Positions 9,728-19,257 of a stretch of 64,000 nucleotides of DNA are shown piece by piece. Source of the stretch: Saprospiraceae bacterium (lineage in GTDB: Bacteria; Bacteroidota; Bacteroidia; Chitinophagales; Saprospiraceae); contig JALHOZ010000009.1 of assembly GCA_022842725.1 (NCBI GenBank), positions 79,365 through 143,364 of the forward strand, in the 5' to 3' direction. A program made the translations under genes and the position numbers. The notes under the pieces were generated by a model. It saw only the letters and a list, made by a program, of their open reading frames with translations, was not told where the DNA came from and did no database searches. How positions within the stretch are numbered: position 1 is the stretch's first letter; each line of letters starts with the position of its first letter.

Positions 9728-10696
9728 TTACATGATTCCTTCCCGGATCAGATCATGAATATGTATGACACCTTTGTAGCGGTTTCCTTCCATAACGACC
9801 AATTGTGAAATGCTGTTTTTTCGCATCGTGCCCAAAGCGTCAGCGGCAAGTGCATCCGAAGCAATGGTTTTAGGTAAGCTGTTCATAATATCTTTGGCAG
9901 TGACAGAAGAGAGATTTTCTGTATTTTCCAACATTCTCCGCAAGTCGCCGTCAGTGATCACTCCTTTCATATTTTCATTATCGTCCACGACCACCGTAAT
10001 ACCCAATCTTTTTTTAGATATTTCTACAATAATCCGTTTTACTGAATCAGACTCATAAACCTTTGGTTTTTCGTTGTGTACATAGATATCGGAGACTTTC
10101 AGGTATATTTGTTTTCCGATACTTCCCCCCGGATGGAATCTGCCGAATGCTTCTTTCGAAAATCCTTTTAATGTCAATAATGCAATGGCCATGGCATCCC
10201 CTACAGCCATTTGCAGGGTCGTGCTGGTCGTAGGAGCCAGATTGTTGGGATCTGCTTCTTTTTCCATAGGCAGCCATACAGGAAAATCGGCTTCCTGATA
10301 CAAAAAGGAATCTTTGTGAGAAACCAAACCGATGATTTTATTACCAAATCCTTTGATCATCGGAACCAATACCTTGATTTCAGGACTATTGCCGCTTTTG
10401 GACAAACAAATGACGATATCTTCATTTTTAATGATGCCCAAGTCTCCGTGAATGGCGTCTGCAGCGTGCATAAACACAGCATTGGTTCCTGTAGAATTAA
10501 AAGTAGCAACCATTTTTTGGGCAACAATGGCACTTTTTCCGATACCTGTGACTACCACACTTCCGGTGCATAAAAATATCTGTTCCACACTTCTGATTAG
10601 ATTGTCATCCACACTGCGGCTTAAAGCCAATAATGCATTTGCTTCCGACAATAAAGTGTCAGTAATTTTTTCCCGGATTATATTTTGATTATTCAA
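9728..10696 (-). CDS. kdsD: Arabinose-5-phosphate isomerase, KpsF/GutQ family (KdsD)
   Basis: 322 residues, the normal length. An N-terminal SIS domain (about 35-170) has VVTGIGKSAIVAQKM, HAADAIHGDLG and CLSKSGNSPE; PTTSTTLQMAVGDAMA is the family signature. Two CBS domains follow (about 205-260 and 270-322; VVVDDNENMKGVITDGDLRRM and QLVVMEGNRYKGVIHIHDL). The enzyme converts ribulose-5-phosphate to arabinose-5-phosphate for Kdo synthesis in lipopolysaccharide. It is divergent from recQ, an arrangement I associate with Bacteroidota. No biosynthetic neighbours are present. Confidence 0.93.
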   Translation of the reverse strand: MNNQNIIREKITDTLLSEANALLALSRSVDDNLIRSVEQIFLCTGSVVVTGIGKSAIVAQKMVATFNSTGTNAVFMHAADAIHGDLGIIKNEDIVICLSKSGNSPEIKVLVPMIKGFGNKIIGLVSHKDSFLYQEADFPVWLPMEKEADPNNLAPTTSTTLQMAVGDAMAIALLTLKGFSKEAFGRFHPGGSIGKQIYLKVSDIYVHNEKPKVYESDSVKRIIVEISKKRLGITVVVDDNENMKGVITDGDLRRMLENTENLSSVTAKDIMNSLPKTIASDALAADALGTMRKNSISQLVVMEGNRYKGVIHIHDLIREGIM

Positions 10697-10900
10697 TGGT
10701 AAATTGTATTTTTGGCGTCCTTTTAAAAAACGGTCTTAAAAACGGCCAAAATTAAAACAATTCATCGGGTTTTTTTAAGAAATATTTTTTTGTTTTTCAA
10801 AAAAAATCTACAGGTTTTATTTTCGTATACAATAAATGTATTATCTTAGAACCTTAATTTTGTCTTATGATGAGACCAGAATTTGTAATACTCAATTATC

Positions 10901-13099
10901 ATGTACACTGATCAGGATATTCATGCAGCCTTAAAAAAATATTTCGGTTTTGAAACCTTCAAAGGGGAACAAAAAGAAATAGTAAGAAGCGTTTTACAAA
11001 AAGAAAATACTTTTGTGATTATGCCGACAGGCGGTGGCAAATCATTGTGTTACCAACTTCCTGCCATGATGATGGAAGGAACAGCAATCATCATTTCTCC
11101 ATTGATTGCTTTGATGAAAAATCAGGTGGATTCTATCAGAGGATACAGTCAGGAAGACAATATTGCCAGTTTTTTGAATTCATCTCTGAACAAAACACAG
11201 ATGAATGATGTCAAAGCGGAAATATCTTCCGGAAAAACAAAAATGTTGTTTATTGCTCCGGAAACACTCACTAAAGACGAAAATATCGACTTTTTTCAAA
11301 AATCCAATATTTCTTTTGTAGCCGTCGACGAAGCACATTGTATTTCAGAATGGGGCCACGATTTCAGACCGGAATACCGCAGGATCAGAACGATGATTTC
11401 AGCGATCAATGAAAATATTCCCATCATCGCTTTGACAGCCACAGCCACGCCAAAAGTCCAGACTGATATTATCAAAAGTCTCGAGATGAAGGAGGTCAAC
11501 ATATTTGTTTCTTCTTTCAACAGGGACAATCTGTATTACGAAATACGTCCTAAGGTCAACAAAGACCAAACGATCAAAAATATCATCCAGTTCATCAAAA
11601 CATCCGGAAGTAAATCCGGGATTATCTACGTACAGGCCAGAAAAAGTACCGAAGATATTGCTCAGGTTTTGAATGTCAATGGCATCAAAGCAGCCGCTTA
11701 TCACGCCGGTCTCGATGCCAAAATACGAACCAAAGTTCAGGATGATTTTCTCATGGAAGAAGTGGAGGTTATTGTGGCCACCATCGCATTTGGTATGGGT
11801 ATCGACAAACCGGATGTTCGTTTTGTAATCCATTACGACATGCCCAAAAGTATTGAGAATTACTACCAGGAAACCGGAAGAGGAGGGCGTGACGGACTGA
11901 AAGGAGATTGCCTCGCATTTTATACATACAAAGATATCCTCAAACTCGAAAAATTTCTCAGAGACAAACCGGTAGCCGAAAGGGAATTGTCCGCACAACT
12001 CATGGAAGAGGTCATTGCTTACGCAGAAACAAGTTCTTGCAGACGTAAGTTTTTATTGCACTATTTTGGTGAAGAATATGATGATACCAAGTGCAGTAAC
12101 ATGTGTGATAATTGTAAATACCCTAAGGAAAAAGTAGAGGTCAGTGACATGATGGCCCTCGCCCTGAAGTGTATAACACAGCTGAACGAAAACTATACCG
12201 TCAAAATTCTGATAGAATTTGTGATGGGTGTTGCCAGCAAAGAAATGAAAGATTTTAAGTTTGATAAACTTCCCCTTTTCGGAAAAGGAAAAGAAAAAGA
12301 TGAACTTTACTGGCATACCATCTTCAGGCAGGCTATACTCCATGATTTGATTTATAAAGAAATCGAACAATATGGTATACTGAAACTGACAGAAGCAGGT
12401 CATGCTTTTATCAAAAAACCAACCTCTGTCATGATACCACTCAACAGAGATTTTTCTGTCAAAGAAGAATTTGATGCTGAAGGAATGGGTGGTGGAGGAG
12501 CCGCATTGGACGAAACTTTGGTCACACTGTTAAAAGATTTAAGAAAGGCAGAAGCCAAAAGAGTTAATGTACAACCTTGGGTGGTTTTTTCAGAACCTTC
12601 CCTGCAAGAAATGGCGACCTATTATCCCATTTCGATGGAAGATATGAAAAAAATTGCCGGCGTCAGCGAAGGTAAAGCCATAAAGTTTGGTAAACCTTTT
12701 ATTGAGCTGATCAAAAAATATGTCGAAGAAAATGAAATCGACAGACCAACGGAAGTTGTCATCAAACAGGTAGCTAATAAATCTAAATACAAAGTGACCA
12801 TCATCCAGTCTATTGACCGGAAAATGCCTTTTGAGGATATAGCCAGAAACGTCGAGATGAAATTCGGAGAGTTGTTATACGAACTAAATAACATAGCGGA
12901 TGGCGGCACAAAACTCAATATCAATTATCAACTGAAAGACAGAATTGATGATGAAATCCTGGAAGAAATATTTGATTATTTTAAAAGTGCCAAAACAGAT
13001 TCTGTGGAAGATGCCATCAGAGCACTTTCGCAGGATGATATCACCGAAGAAGAAGTATTGTTGGGTCGACTTAAATTTTTGTGTGATATAGCCAATTAA
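10901..13099 (+). CDS. recQ: ATP-dependent DNA helicase RecQ
   Basis: 732 residues. Motif I MPTGGGKSLCYQLPA (about 41-55), motif II AVDEAHCISEWGHDFRPEY, motif III ALTATATPKV, and motif VI YYQETGRGGRDG define a RecQ helicase. The zinc-binding RQC region has the cysteines of SSCRRKFLLHYFGE and CSNMCDNC. An HRDC domain follows at about 530-605 (QPWVVFSEPSLQEMATYYP), then an extra C-terminal segment of about 120 residues, as in other Bacteroidota RecQ proteins. It unwinds DNA in recombination repair. The aroQ start lies 4 bases after its stop, so the two are co-transcribed. A possible -7 box TAATTTTG is at 10855-10862. Confidence 0.96.
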   Translation: MYTDQDIHAALKKYFGFETFKGEQKEIVRSVLQKENTFVIMPTGGGKSLCYQLPAMMMEGTAIIISPLIALMKNQVDSIRGYSQEDNIASFLNSSLNKTQMNDVKAEISSGKTKMLFIAPETLTKDENIDFFQKSNISFVAVDEAHCISEWGHDFRPEYRRIRTMISAINENIPIIALTATATPKVQTDIIKSLEMKEVNIFVSSFNRDNLYYEIRPKVNKDQTIKNIIQFIKTSGSKSGIIYVQARKSTEDIAQVLNVNGIKAAAYHAGLDAKIRTKVQDDFLMEEVEVIVATIAFGMGIDKPDVRFVIHYDMPKSIENYYQETGRGGRDGLKGDCLAFYTYKDILKLEKFLRDKPVAERELSAQLMEEVIAYAETSSCRRKFLLHYFGEEYDDTKCSNMCDNCKYPKEKVEVSDMMALALKCITQLNENYTVKILIEFVMGVASKEMKDFKFDKLPLFGKGKEKDELYWHTIFRQAILHDLIYKEIEQYGILKLTEAGHAFIKKPTSVMIPLNRDFSVKEEFDAEGMGGGGAALDETLVTLLKDLRKAEAKRVNVQPWVVFSEPSLQEMATYYPISMEDMKKIAGVSEGKAIKFGKPFIELIKKYVEENEIDRPTEVVIKQVANKSKYKVTIIQSIDRKMPFEDIARNVEMKFGELLYELNNIADGGTKLNINYQLKDRIDDEILEEIFDYFKSAKTDSVEDAIRALSQDDITEEEVLLGRLKFLCDIAN

Positions 13100-13102
13100 T
13101 CT

Positions 13103-13552
13103 ATGGTACAGATCATTATCATCAATGGACCCAACCTCAATCTGTTAGGTGTCCGGCAACCTGAAATTTACGGAAATACGCGTTTTGAAGATTATTTTGA
13201 CAATCTGGAATCTTTATTTCCCGATTATAACCTGCATTATTACCAATCCAATCATGAAGGAGATATCCTGGACAAATTGCATCAGGTGGGTTTCAGATAT
13301 GATGGTATCATCCTGAATGCAGGTGGTTTTACCCATACTTCCGTGGCGATAGCCGATGCATTGAGAGCTATCAGCACACCGGTCATAGAAGTACATATCA
13401 GTGATATCTATAAAAGAGAACCTTTCCGTCAAACCAATTATATCAAAGAATCCAGCATTCACAGCATTATCGGAAAAGGATTGGATGGTTACAGAGAAGC
13501 CATCGAATATTTCAAACTCGAAGTTTTTCCGAAAAAAGATAGTAAAAAGTAA
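13103..13552 (+). CDS. aroQ: Type II 3-dehydroquinate dehydratase
   Basis: 149 residues, full length for the type II family. The start MVQIIIINGPNLNLLGVRQPEIYG holds the catalytic-loop Arg and Tyr; NAGGFTHTSVAIADAL and the catalytic His in IEVHISDIYKREPFR are in place. It dehydrates 3-dehydroquinate to 3-dehydroshikimate in the shikimate pathway, in the cytoplasm as a dodecamer. It directly follows recQ; trpS follows 109 bases later. The 3' end has a short lysine-rich tail (FPKKDSKK). Confidence 0.95.
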   Translation: MVQIIIINGPNLNLLGVRQPEIYGNTRFEDYFDNLESLFPDYNLHYYQSNHEGDILDKLHQVGFRYDGIILNAGGFTHTSVAIADALRAISTPVIEVHISDIYKREPFRQTNYIKESSIHSIIGKGLDGYREAIEYFKLEVFPKKDSKK

Positions 13553-13661
13553 TAATCATCTCTTTATCTGCTATAATATTTAAAGATACAGAATGTTTGA
13601 CGAATATTTTACGCTAATATCAATTTAAAACCACATTTTAAATATATAAATATTTTTTAAT

Positions 13662-14657
13662 ATGAAAACTGTGCTTTCAGCCATTCAACCCACAGGATAT
13701 ATGCATTTGGGCAATTATTTCGGAGCTGTCTCCAATTGGGTCAGGCTGCAGGAATCCTATAAATGTTTTTACGGTGTGGTGGATTATCACGCAATGACCA
13801 TGCCTTTTGACGTCAAAAAATTGCGCAATAATACCTGGGAACTCATTACCAATCTGATGGCTTGTGGTGTCAAAGCTGAAAATCTGTTTATACAGTCTAT
13901 GGTGCCGGAACATACCGAACTGGCATGGATTTTACAATGTTATGCTTCTTATGGTCAGGCGATGAGGATGACGCAGTTTAAAGATAAAAGTACGGATCGC
14001 GACACCGGCAAAGACGATTTTGTTTCTGTGGGTTTATTCACCTATCCGGTACTTCAGGCAGCAGATATCCTGATTTACAGAGCAGATTATGTTCCGATAG
14101 GCAAGGATCAGGAACAACACCTCGAACTCACCCGCGACATAGCACAAAGGTTTAATCATCTCGTTGGCAAAGAGTATTTTGTTATGCCTGAATCATTGTA
14201 TACGGAAACGCCTAAAATCCGTTCTACCGCAGACCCTTCCAAAAAAATGAGTAAATCTGCAGGTGAAAAACATTATATCAACCTTTTTGCTGAGGAAGAA
14301 ACCTTGCGTCGACAAATCAAAAGTGCAGTGACGGATACCGGCGAAGCCGGTGATACAATGTCCGAAGGTGTGGAAAATCTTTTTCTCCTCATTAAGGCAA
14401 GTGGAAATCAGGAAGGGTATAATGGATTGATGGACGCTTATAAGGCACAAAATTTGAAATATTCAGAATTGAAGCAGGTGACCGCTGATTCATTATGGTC
14501 CATGATGAAACCCATTCAGGAGTATAAAAAAGAGATCAACGAAGATAAAAAAAGAATCAAAGACCAAATCAAAGAATCCTCAGCCGAAATCAGAAAAGTT
14601 GCAGGGGAAACCCTTCGGGAAGTTAAAGATTTGGTGGGATTGCTTCAGGCCAGATAG
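13662..14657 (+). CDS. trpS: Tryptophan--tRNA ligase
   Basis: 331 residues, a class I aminoacyl-tRNA synthetase. The N-terminus SAIQPTGYMHLGNYFGA carries the HIGH-type motif (MHLGN) and SKKMSKSAG is the KMSKS loop (about residue 190). TDRDTGKDD, GLFTYPVLQAADIL and VPIGKDQEQHLELTRDIA are TrpRS signatures. It charges tRNA-Trp. The gene has its own 109-base AT-rich leader after aroQ. No leader peptide or T-box-like structure is visible. Confidence 0.97.
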   Translation: MKTVLSAIQPTGYMHLGNYFGAVSNWVRLQESYKCFYGVVDYHAMTMPFDVKKLRNNTWELITNLMACGVKAENLFIQSMVPEHTELAWILQCYASYGQAMRMTQFKDKSTDRDTGKDDFVSVGLFTYPVLQAADILIYRADYVPIGKDQEQHLELTRDIAQRFNHLVGKEYFVMPESLYTETPKIRSTADPSKKMSKSAGEKHYINLFAEEETLRRQIKSAVTDTGEAGDTMSEGVENLFLLIKASGNQEGYNGLMDAYKAQNLKYSELKQVTADSLWSMMKPIQEYKKEINEDKKRIKDQIKESSAEIRKVAGETLREVKDLVGLLQAR

Positions 14658-14823
14658 CCCTCTGCCTATATAAATGCTGGGTTTACAGGTAGTAGTGGAT
14701 AAATATTTTTTGGTTGGAATGGAATCTTTTATAACATGAATTTTGTATTCACTCCTTTTGGCAAAGTTGTTTTGTCGGGGATCCGGGATGTAGTACCATT
14801 TCGGTCAGCATGTTAGAAATGGA

Positions 14824-15219
14824 TCAGAGAACCACCTGGCACTTTACCAATTCGTTGCCTAAACCGTCTTCAGTAAGATAAAACCAAAATTCATTTTTAT
14901 CAAGCCGGACAATTTCAAGTGAAGTTACTCCACCGTCGTAGATGATTTCCAAAACTTCATTTTCTTCTGTCCAATTCCACGTTGCATTTTCAATATCGGG
15001 ATATTCTTCGTCGTCATCATATGTCAATACTTTTCCGTTTTCAAAAAACTCAACATATTTCACATCATAATCCGTAATTTCATAAGGTGTGTCATCCACA
15101 CTAATGATTTCCCATTTTTTAAAGAGGTACAAATTCGTTTTTTCGTTATCACATGAAAATGGAATCAATAAAAATGCTGACAACAAAGCTAAAGGAATAT
15201 ATATTCTGAATGCGCTCAT
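14824..15219 (-). CDS. Small lipoprotein, lipocalin-like, unknown function
   Basis: 131 residues. The N-terminus is a signal (ALLSAFLLIPFSC) with a lipobox-like PFSC and Cys23, followed by DNEKTNLYLFKKWEIISVDD. The W, the FFENGK turn and the alternating beta pattern with WNWTEENEVLEI resemble small lipocalin-like lipoproteins of Bacteroidota. It is acidic (DDDEEYPDIE). It lies 18 bases downstream of 15238-15711 on the same strand, suggesting a two-gene unit. Function unknown. Confidence 0.72.
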   Translation of the reverse strand: MSAFRIYIPLALLSAFLLIPFSCDNEKTNLYLFKKWEIISVDDTPYEITDYDVKYVEFFENGKVLTYDDDEEYPDIENATWNWTEENEVLEIIYDGGVTSLEIVRLDKNEFWFYLTEDGLGNELVKCQVVL

Positions 15220-15237
15220 ATTTCTTGTTTTGTAAAG

Positions 15238-15711
15238 TTAAAACTTTATCAATTTTTGTGTTTTGACTTCGTCATTTGACATTACTTTGAGTATGTCAGG
15301 GTTTTTGCTTTTCCAGAATCCATTAAAAGGAAAATTTGGCAAGGTCATGGTCGAACTTTCGCAAAAAGAGGTCGAAGGCAGTTTTGCGGACTTACCATCG
15401 ATGAGGTTTATGCTGTGTGTTGCTGTATTACCGTTCACATCAGTTACGGTTACGGTGTATGTACCGGGCGTAGTGATTTGTTGAGTTGGTGTCACAGAAC
15501 CTACAGACCATAAAAATTGGACAGCTTTGGGTGACACCGCGGTCATGGTCGTTCCACTTTCGTCACAAATGACCCTATCTCCGGTTATAGTAACCGTAAG
15601 GGAATCGCCCGTTGGTACAGACGTACGAATACCTGCCAATGCCTGCCCGGAAAAAATTACAATTGCCAATAGTGTAATAAATATTGAGGTTTTTTGCGTG
15701 TTTGTGATCAT
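15238..15711 (-). CDS. Exported PKD-like domain protein, short
   Basis: 157 residues with a signal peptide (FITLLAIVIFSGQALA) and one PKD/SprB-like beta domain (VTITGDRVICDESGTTMTA, QFLWSVGS, GTYTVTVTDVNGN), a module usually found in long adhesins. The last 45 residues (STSFCESSTMTLPNFPFNGFWKSK) are beta-rich but not assigned. It could be a stand-alone secreted module or the remnant of a larger adhesin; no continuing frame is visible downstream. A -7 box TATATTTG (minus, 15732-15739) lies about 20 bases upstream. Confidence 0.65.
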   Translation of the reverse strand: MITNTQKTSIFITLLAIVIFSGQALAGIRTSVPTGDSLTVTITGDRVICDESGTTMTAVSPKAVQFLWSVGSVTPTQQITTPGTYTVTVTDVNGNTATHSINLIDGKSAKLPSTSFCESSTMTLPNFPFNGFWKSKNPDILKVMSNDEVKTQKLIKF

Positions 15712-16106
15712 ATAATTCTTATTATAAAGGACAAATATATTATATTTTATTATAATATGTACTTGTTTTTATTAAAATATTTTAAAATATGACACAAAAA
15801 ATCAATAAAACCCCTTCCGGCGTAATAATTTTCTGAGTAAAAGCTTTGTATCCAAAATAATATTCAGCTTTGTTTTTCTAACATTCCGGATATTTTCTCC
15901 CGCTAATTTTCCCCAAAAAAGAATGTATTGTTTTCACAGAATCTATAAAAAAAAAACATCATATTTGATGTCAAACATAAGTCCCTGACCTGAAAGTAAC
16001 CTACAAATTATTTTTTATATTGAACCTCTTAATCAGGTATTTATACGCTGTTTATACTTTTGCCCGTAGTATACTTTTGTGCTTTTTAAACCTCAAAATT
16101 AAATTT
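15712..16106. other. Divergent intergenic region with -7 boxes in both directions
   Basis: 395 AT-rich bases between the PKD-like gene (minus) and the unknown gene at 16107 (plus). On the minus strand TATATTTG (15732-15739) could drive 15711-15238. On the plus strand two TACTTTTG boxes stand 17 bases apart (16055-16062 and 16072-16079). I see no gene. Confidence 0.45.
16055..16079 (+). promoter_or_regulatory. Tandem -7 boxes before the 16107 gene
   Basis: TACTTTTG occurs at 16055-16062 and again at 16072-16079, both matching TAnnTTTG. The second places transcription start near 16085, only about 20 bases before the ATG at 16107, which argues against the TTG at 16020 as the start. Neither has a strong -33 TTG. 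Confidence 0.5.
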
Positions 16107-16640
16107 ATGGCTTCAAATGTTCCTTTGACCATTCAGACCGTAGTGTGGAATGGCGCTTTTTCGGACAACAGTTATTTGGTAATGGGTAATAGCGGGTATA
16201 ATCCTCCCGGTGGTGTGACCTTAGTCAATGTATATTGGGCATTGGTGGTAGACAGAAGTAATCTGAATGTTGTTGAAAATTTTACTTTTACGGACAATCA
16301 AAATGTTCCTTCTCAATTGACTCCTTATCTCAGCAACAGCAATTACATGTTGATTCTTACGACCTCAAGATTGCAGTCCAACAACCTTCCTGCCGGAAAC
16401 TTATATCAGTTTCTTATGGGAATGGGTGCAGGAAGTGCTTTATTGAGCCTTGAACAAATTTATGCAACATTGAGCTGCGGCACCTGGGGGAATATGGCCT
16501 ACACTTTGGTGTCAGTTTTGGACGGATCCGGAGGAATAGAATTCAGCGACTATAACTTTAATATCGTAGCGTATCCTATTCAACTGATGCCTGTCACAGT
16601 GGGAACTTCCGTTTTGTACACACCGGTGAATTTGTTTTGA
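16107..16640 (+). CDS. Unknown 177-residue protein, possibly with an ILEI-like fold
   Basis: The ATG at 16107 (MASNVPLTIQTV) is preferred over the upstream TTG at 16020 because two -7 boxes lie between them. No signal peptide is visible. The pattern WALVVDRSNLNVVENFTF, then LTPYLSNSNYMLILTTS, NLYQFLMGMGAG and AYTLVSVLDGSGG recalls ILEI/FAM3-type domains (a VVD strand, a residue-loss loop, an lG-helix and a final v.g strand), but I cannot confirm that. Its stop overlaps the start of the glycosyltransferase gene (TTGA at 16637-16640), so the two are probably translated together. Confidence 0.6.
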   Translation: MASNVPLTIQTVVWNGAFSDNSYLVMGNSGYNPPGGVTLVNVYWALVVDRSNLNVVENFTFTDNQNVPSQLTPYLSNSNYMLILTTSRLQSNNLPAGNLYQFLMGMGAGSALLSLEQIYATLSCGTWGNMAYTLVSVLDGSGGIEFSDYNFNIVAYPIQLMPVTVGTSVLYTPVNLF

Positions 16641-17884
16641 ACCCGGAGATAAAAAACGACAATAAACCAACTGTTCTGGCAGTTGGTTTATTTGTTTTCG
16701 GATTTAGTTTTACCCGGGTTTTTGAGTTTTTGTTTGAACATCTTTCTGTTGATTTTGATATACATTGGCTGGGCATAGGGTACAAAGGAGAAGTCATCCG
16801 ACACAAACATTATACGTTATATCCATCAAATACGCAAGGAGGAGATGTTTACGGTGCTTACGGTGCAGCTGCTTTGGCGACAGAATTAGATGTACAATCC
16901 GTTTTGTTGCTTAATGACTTTTTTATGTTAAAAAACTACGCTGCGGCATGGACACCGCTCAAAAAAAGAGGTATTAAACTGGTCGCATATGTTCCGATGG
17001 ATGGTAGTTTTATCGTTGAAAATGAAGTGAAAGACGCCTTTTTTTTAGATGAGTTGGTTTTGTATCATCAAGGTGCGGTAAATGATATTCGAAGTACCAT
17101 AAACAAATATTTTGACCATCATCCGGAGGAACGAAATAAAATTCCGAAGTTAACATCATGTTATCATGGTATTGACCTCAGGCTTTTTTCACCTCCTCCC
17201 TCATCTGAGGACAAAATGGAGTTGAAGAAAAAACTGTTTCCGGTGGATGAAGCGGAAGGTGCTGTTTTTATGCTCAATGCCAACCGGTACAATGAAAGAA
17301 AAAACCTTAAGGCAACCATCGATGCTTTTGTTTTGGCAAAACCAGCTTGTAAAGTGCCGGTTTTTCTTGTTTTGCATACTCCCAACATGAATGAAGTCAA
17401 AACCAAAGAAATCCAAAAGTTGATCAACGAAAGTGGATACAGTGATTTTATCCTGCTCAATCCGGTAGGTGAACAATATTGTGATGATTCAACGCTGGCT
17501 GATTTGTATCGTGCCTGTGATATAGGTATAAATACGAGTTACGGCGAAGGGTGGGGATTGATCAGTTTTGAACACGCTGCCTGCGGTGCCGCCCAGATTG
17601 TACCGGATCACACTTGTCCTGGAGAAATTTGGAAGGAGGTGGGTTTGATAACCCCGGTTAAGGAAGAAATTAGGTTGGACACAAGCCCGTTTCTTATGTT
17701 TGGAATAGATACGGTACGTTTAAGCGAACAAATAATTTCGCTTGTCAGTGACCATAATATGTTGGAAATGGTATCTGAAAAATGTCTGAAGCATGCAGCG
17801 AATCCGGCATTCAGATGGGAAACTATAGCAAAACAATGGAAAAACATTTTGGAAAATCCGTTGATTCGTCATCGGGAAGATTGA
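16637..17884 (+). CDS. Glycosyltransferase, GT-B fold, group 1 type
   Basis: 415 residues. The N-terminal Rossmann half begins TVLAVGLFVFGFSFTRVFEFL; the C-terminal half has MLNANRYNERKNLKATIDAF (the R..KN motif of GT4 enzymes), LADLYRACDIGINTSYGEGWGL (the nucleotide-sugar-binding ExxxxxxE region is degenerate as EGWGLISFEHAACG) and APD-like IVPDHTC. It should transfer a sugar from a nucleotide donor; acceptor unknown. No ATG or GTG precedes the first strand, so the TTG at 16637, overlapping the upstream stop by 4 bases, is the likely start. Confidence 0.85.
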   Translation: MNPEIKNDNKPTVLAVGLFVFGFSFTRVFEFLFEHLSVDFDIHWLGIGYKGEVIRHKHYTLYPSNTQGGDVYGAYGAAALATELDVQSVLLLNDFFMLKNYAAAWTPLKKRGIKLVAYVPMDGSFIVENEVKDAFFLDELVLYHQGAVNDIRSTINKYFDHHPEERNKIPKLTSCYHGIDLRLFSPPPSSEDKMELKKKLFPVDEAEGAVFMLNANRYNERKNLKATIDAFVLAKPACKVPVFLVLHTPNMNEVKTKEIQKLINESGYSDFILLNPVGEQYCDDSTLADLYRACDIGINTSYGEGWGLISFEHAACGAAQIVPDHTCPGEIWKEVGLITPVKEEIRLDTSPFLMFGIDTVRLSEQIISLVSDHNMLEMVSEKCLKHAANPAFRWETIAKQWKNILENPLIRHRED

Positions 17885-18054
17885 TCAAATCGTGAGTGTT
17901 TACGATGTATATTCTAAAATTTCTGTTCCAGATTATATCTTGTAACTGACCGGGTATTGTTACTTTTTGATAAGAAATGCGGTTTTTCGAATAACAAAAA
18001 TTTTAAGATGTATGAAATTGAATACTTGCATAAAACACCATCGCAAAACAAAGT

Positions 18055-19017
18055 TTAACGGATCTTTAGAATCACATTTCCTGTTTTTTGACCGGTTTCA
18101 ACATAACGGTATGCTTCCACGATATCATCCAGATCATAAATTCTGTCGATGACAGGCAAAAAACTTCGGTCAGCTACCCGGTCAGCCAGAAATTCTATAT
18201 CTGATTTTGACGTAACCGGTATGGGAAACAAGATTCTTCTACCGCCACGTATTTTGCCCCATATCGCACGCCATACATTTTCACCGTTTTTTCCTAATTC
18301 CGTGGAAATGTAAACACCGTTTTCCTGTAAGAGGGCTTTACAAACACCGAAAGAAGATTTGCCCACTGCATCAAATACCAAATGATATTTTTCATTCCAT
18401 TTTGTAAAATCTTCCTTCTGGTAGTCTATGACCACATCAGCACCGAGATTTTGAATCAGGCTAACATTTTGTGAATTTACCACAGCTACAACCCGAACCC
18501 CAAAATATTTTAACAGTTGAACAGCTGCACTACCGATGGCTCCGGTTGCTCCGTAGACCAAAGCAGTTTGCCCTTTTTGAATGCCTGAAGCACGTATGTT
18601 GGTCAAAGCATAATGGGCACCTTCTGAAATCGATGCGGCCATTTCAAATGAAATTCCATCAGGTATTTTTGCAATAGCATCCGTATTTTTCACCACCATA
18701 TACTCTGCATGTCCTCCAAAACGTTCGTCGTTATATCCAAACACCGCTTCTCCGACTTCAAAACCATATGTTTCTGTTCCTTTGGATTCTATGATACCTG
18801 CAAATTCACAACCAAGTACCTGATATTTCGGTTTCAACAGTCCACTCCAGAATCGTGACACAACGTACTCAGCACTTCGAAATCCGGATTCCGTTCTGTT
18901 GACAGTGGAGTTATATACCCTGATCAGATATTCATCTGCGGAAGGGACAGGTTTTGGAATTTCGGAAACCGAAACAACTTCCGGAGGTCCGTACTTTTTG
19001 TAAATGGCTGCTTTCAT
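18055..19017 (-). CDS. NAD(P)-dependent MDR oxidoreductase, quinone-oxidoreductase-like
   Basis: 320 residues from MKAAIYKKYGPPEVV. The medium-chain dehydrogenase fold is shown by EYLIRVYNSTVNRTESGFR, LGCEFAGIIESKG, the Rossmann loop VYGATGAIGSAAVQLLKYFG (about 145-165) and VFDAVGKSSF. Zinc-ligand cysteines are absent, as in zinc-free quinone reductases. A longer frame begins at 19110, but a good minus-strand promoter (TTTG-N20-TACTTTTG, 19041-19072) lies inside that extension, so 19017 is the real start. It is convergent with the glycosyltransferase gene and divergent from the ribosomal cluster. Substrate unknown. Confidence 0.9.
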   Translation of the reverse strand: MKAAIYKKYGPPEVVSVSEIPKPVPSADEYLIRVYNSTVNRTESGFRSAEYVVSRFWSGLLKPKYQVLGCEFAGIIESKGTETYGFEVGEAVFGYNDERFGGHAEYMVVKNTDAIAKIPDGISFEMAASISEGAHYALTNIRASGIQKGQTALVYGATGAIGSAAVQLLKYFGVRVVAVVNSQNVSLIQNLGADVVIDYQKEDFTKWNEKYHLVFDAVGKSSFGVCKALLQENGVYISTELGKNGENVWRAIWGKIRGGRRILFPIPVTSKSDIEFLADRVADRSFLPVIDRIYDLDDIVEAYRYVETGQKTGNVILKIR

Positions 19018-19040
19018 GGGCAAAGATTTGTTTTGAAATC

Positions 19041-19072
19041 CAAAAGTAAGGCAACAAAACGAAACCTTCAAA
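19041..19072 (-). promoter_or_regulatory. Promoter of the MDR oxidoreductase gene
   Basis: On the minus strand a -33 TTTG (19069-19072), a 20-base spacer and a -7 TACTTTTG (19041-19048) match the Bacteroidota housekeeping promoter. Transcription would start about 18 bases before the ATG at 19017. Confidence 0.65.
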
Positions 19073-19257
19073 TTGTTAATACCAAATGATGATAATACAC
19101 TGCCAAACACCTGATATTTTGGATCAAATGGTCGGATTGTTTGAATTTTGTCATATTTTTTGATTGGTTTTGGTAAAAAAAATTCATAATCAACATATTC
19201 TGAAAATTTTATAAAAAAAATTGAATAAAAATATTACTTCAAAACCAAAATAAAGTT

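Noticed and set aside
14658..14823. tRNA gene after trpS
   Set aside because: No cloverleaf, T-loop GTTCGAATC or CCA-like end could be found.
16020..16106. Upstream TTG extension of the 16107 gene
   Set aside because: Two -7 boxes lie within it and the added residues look like translated promoter DNA.
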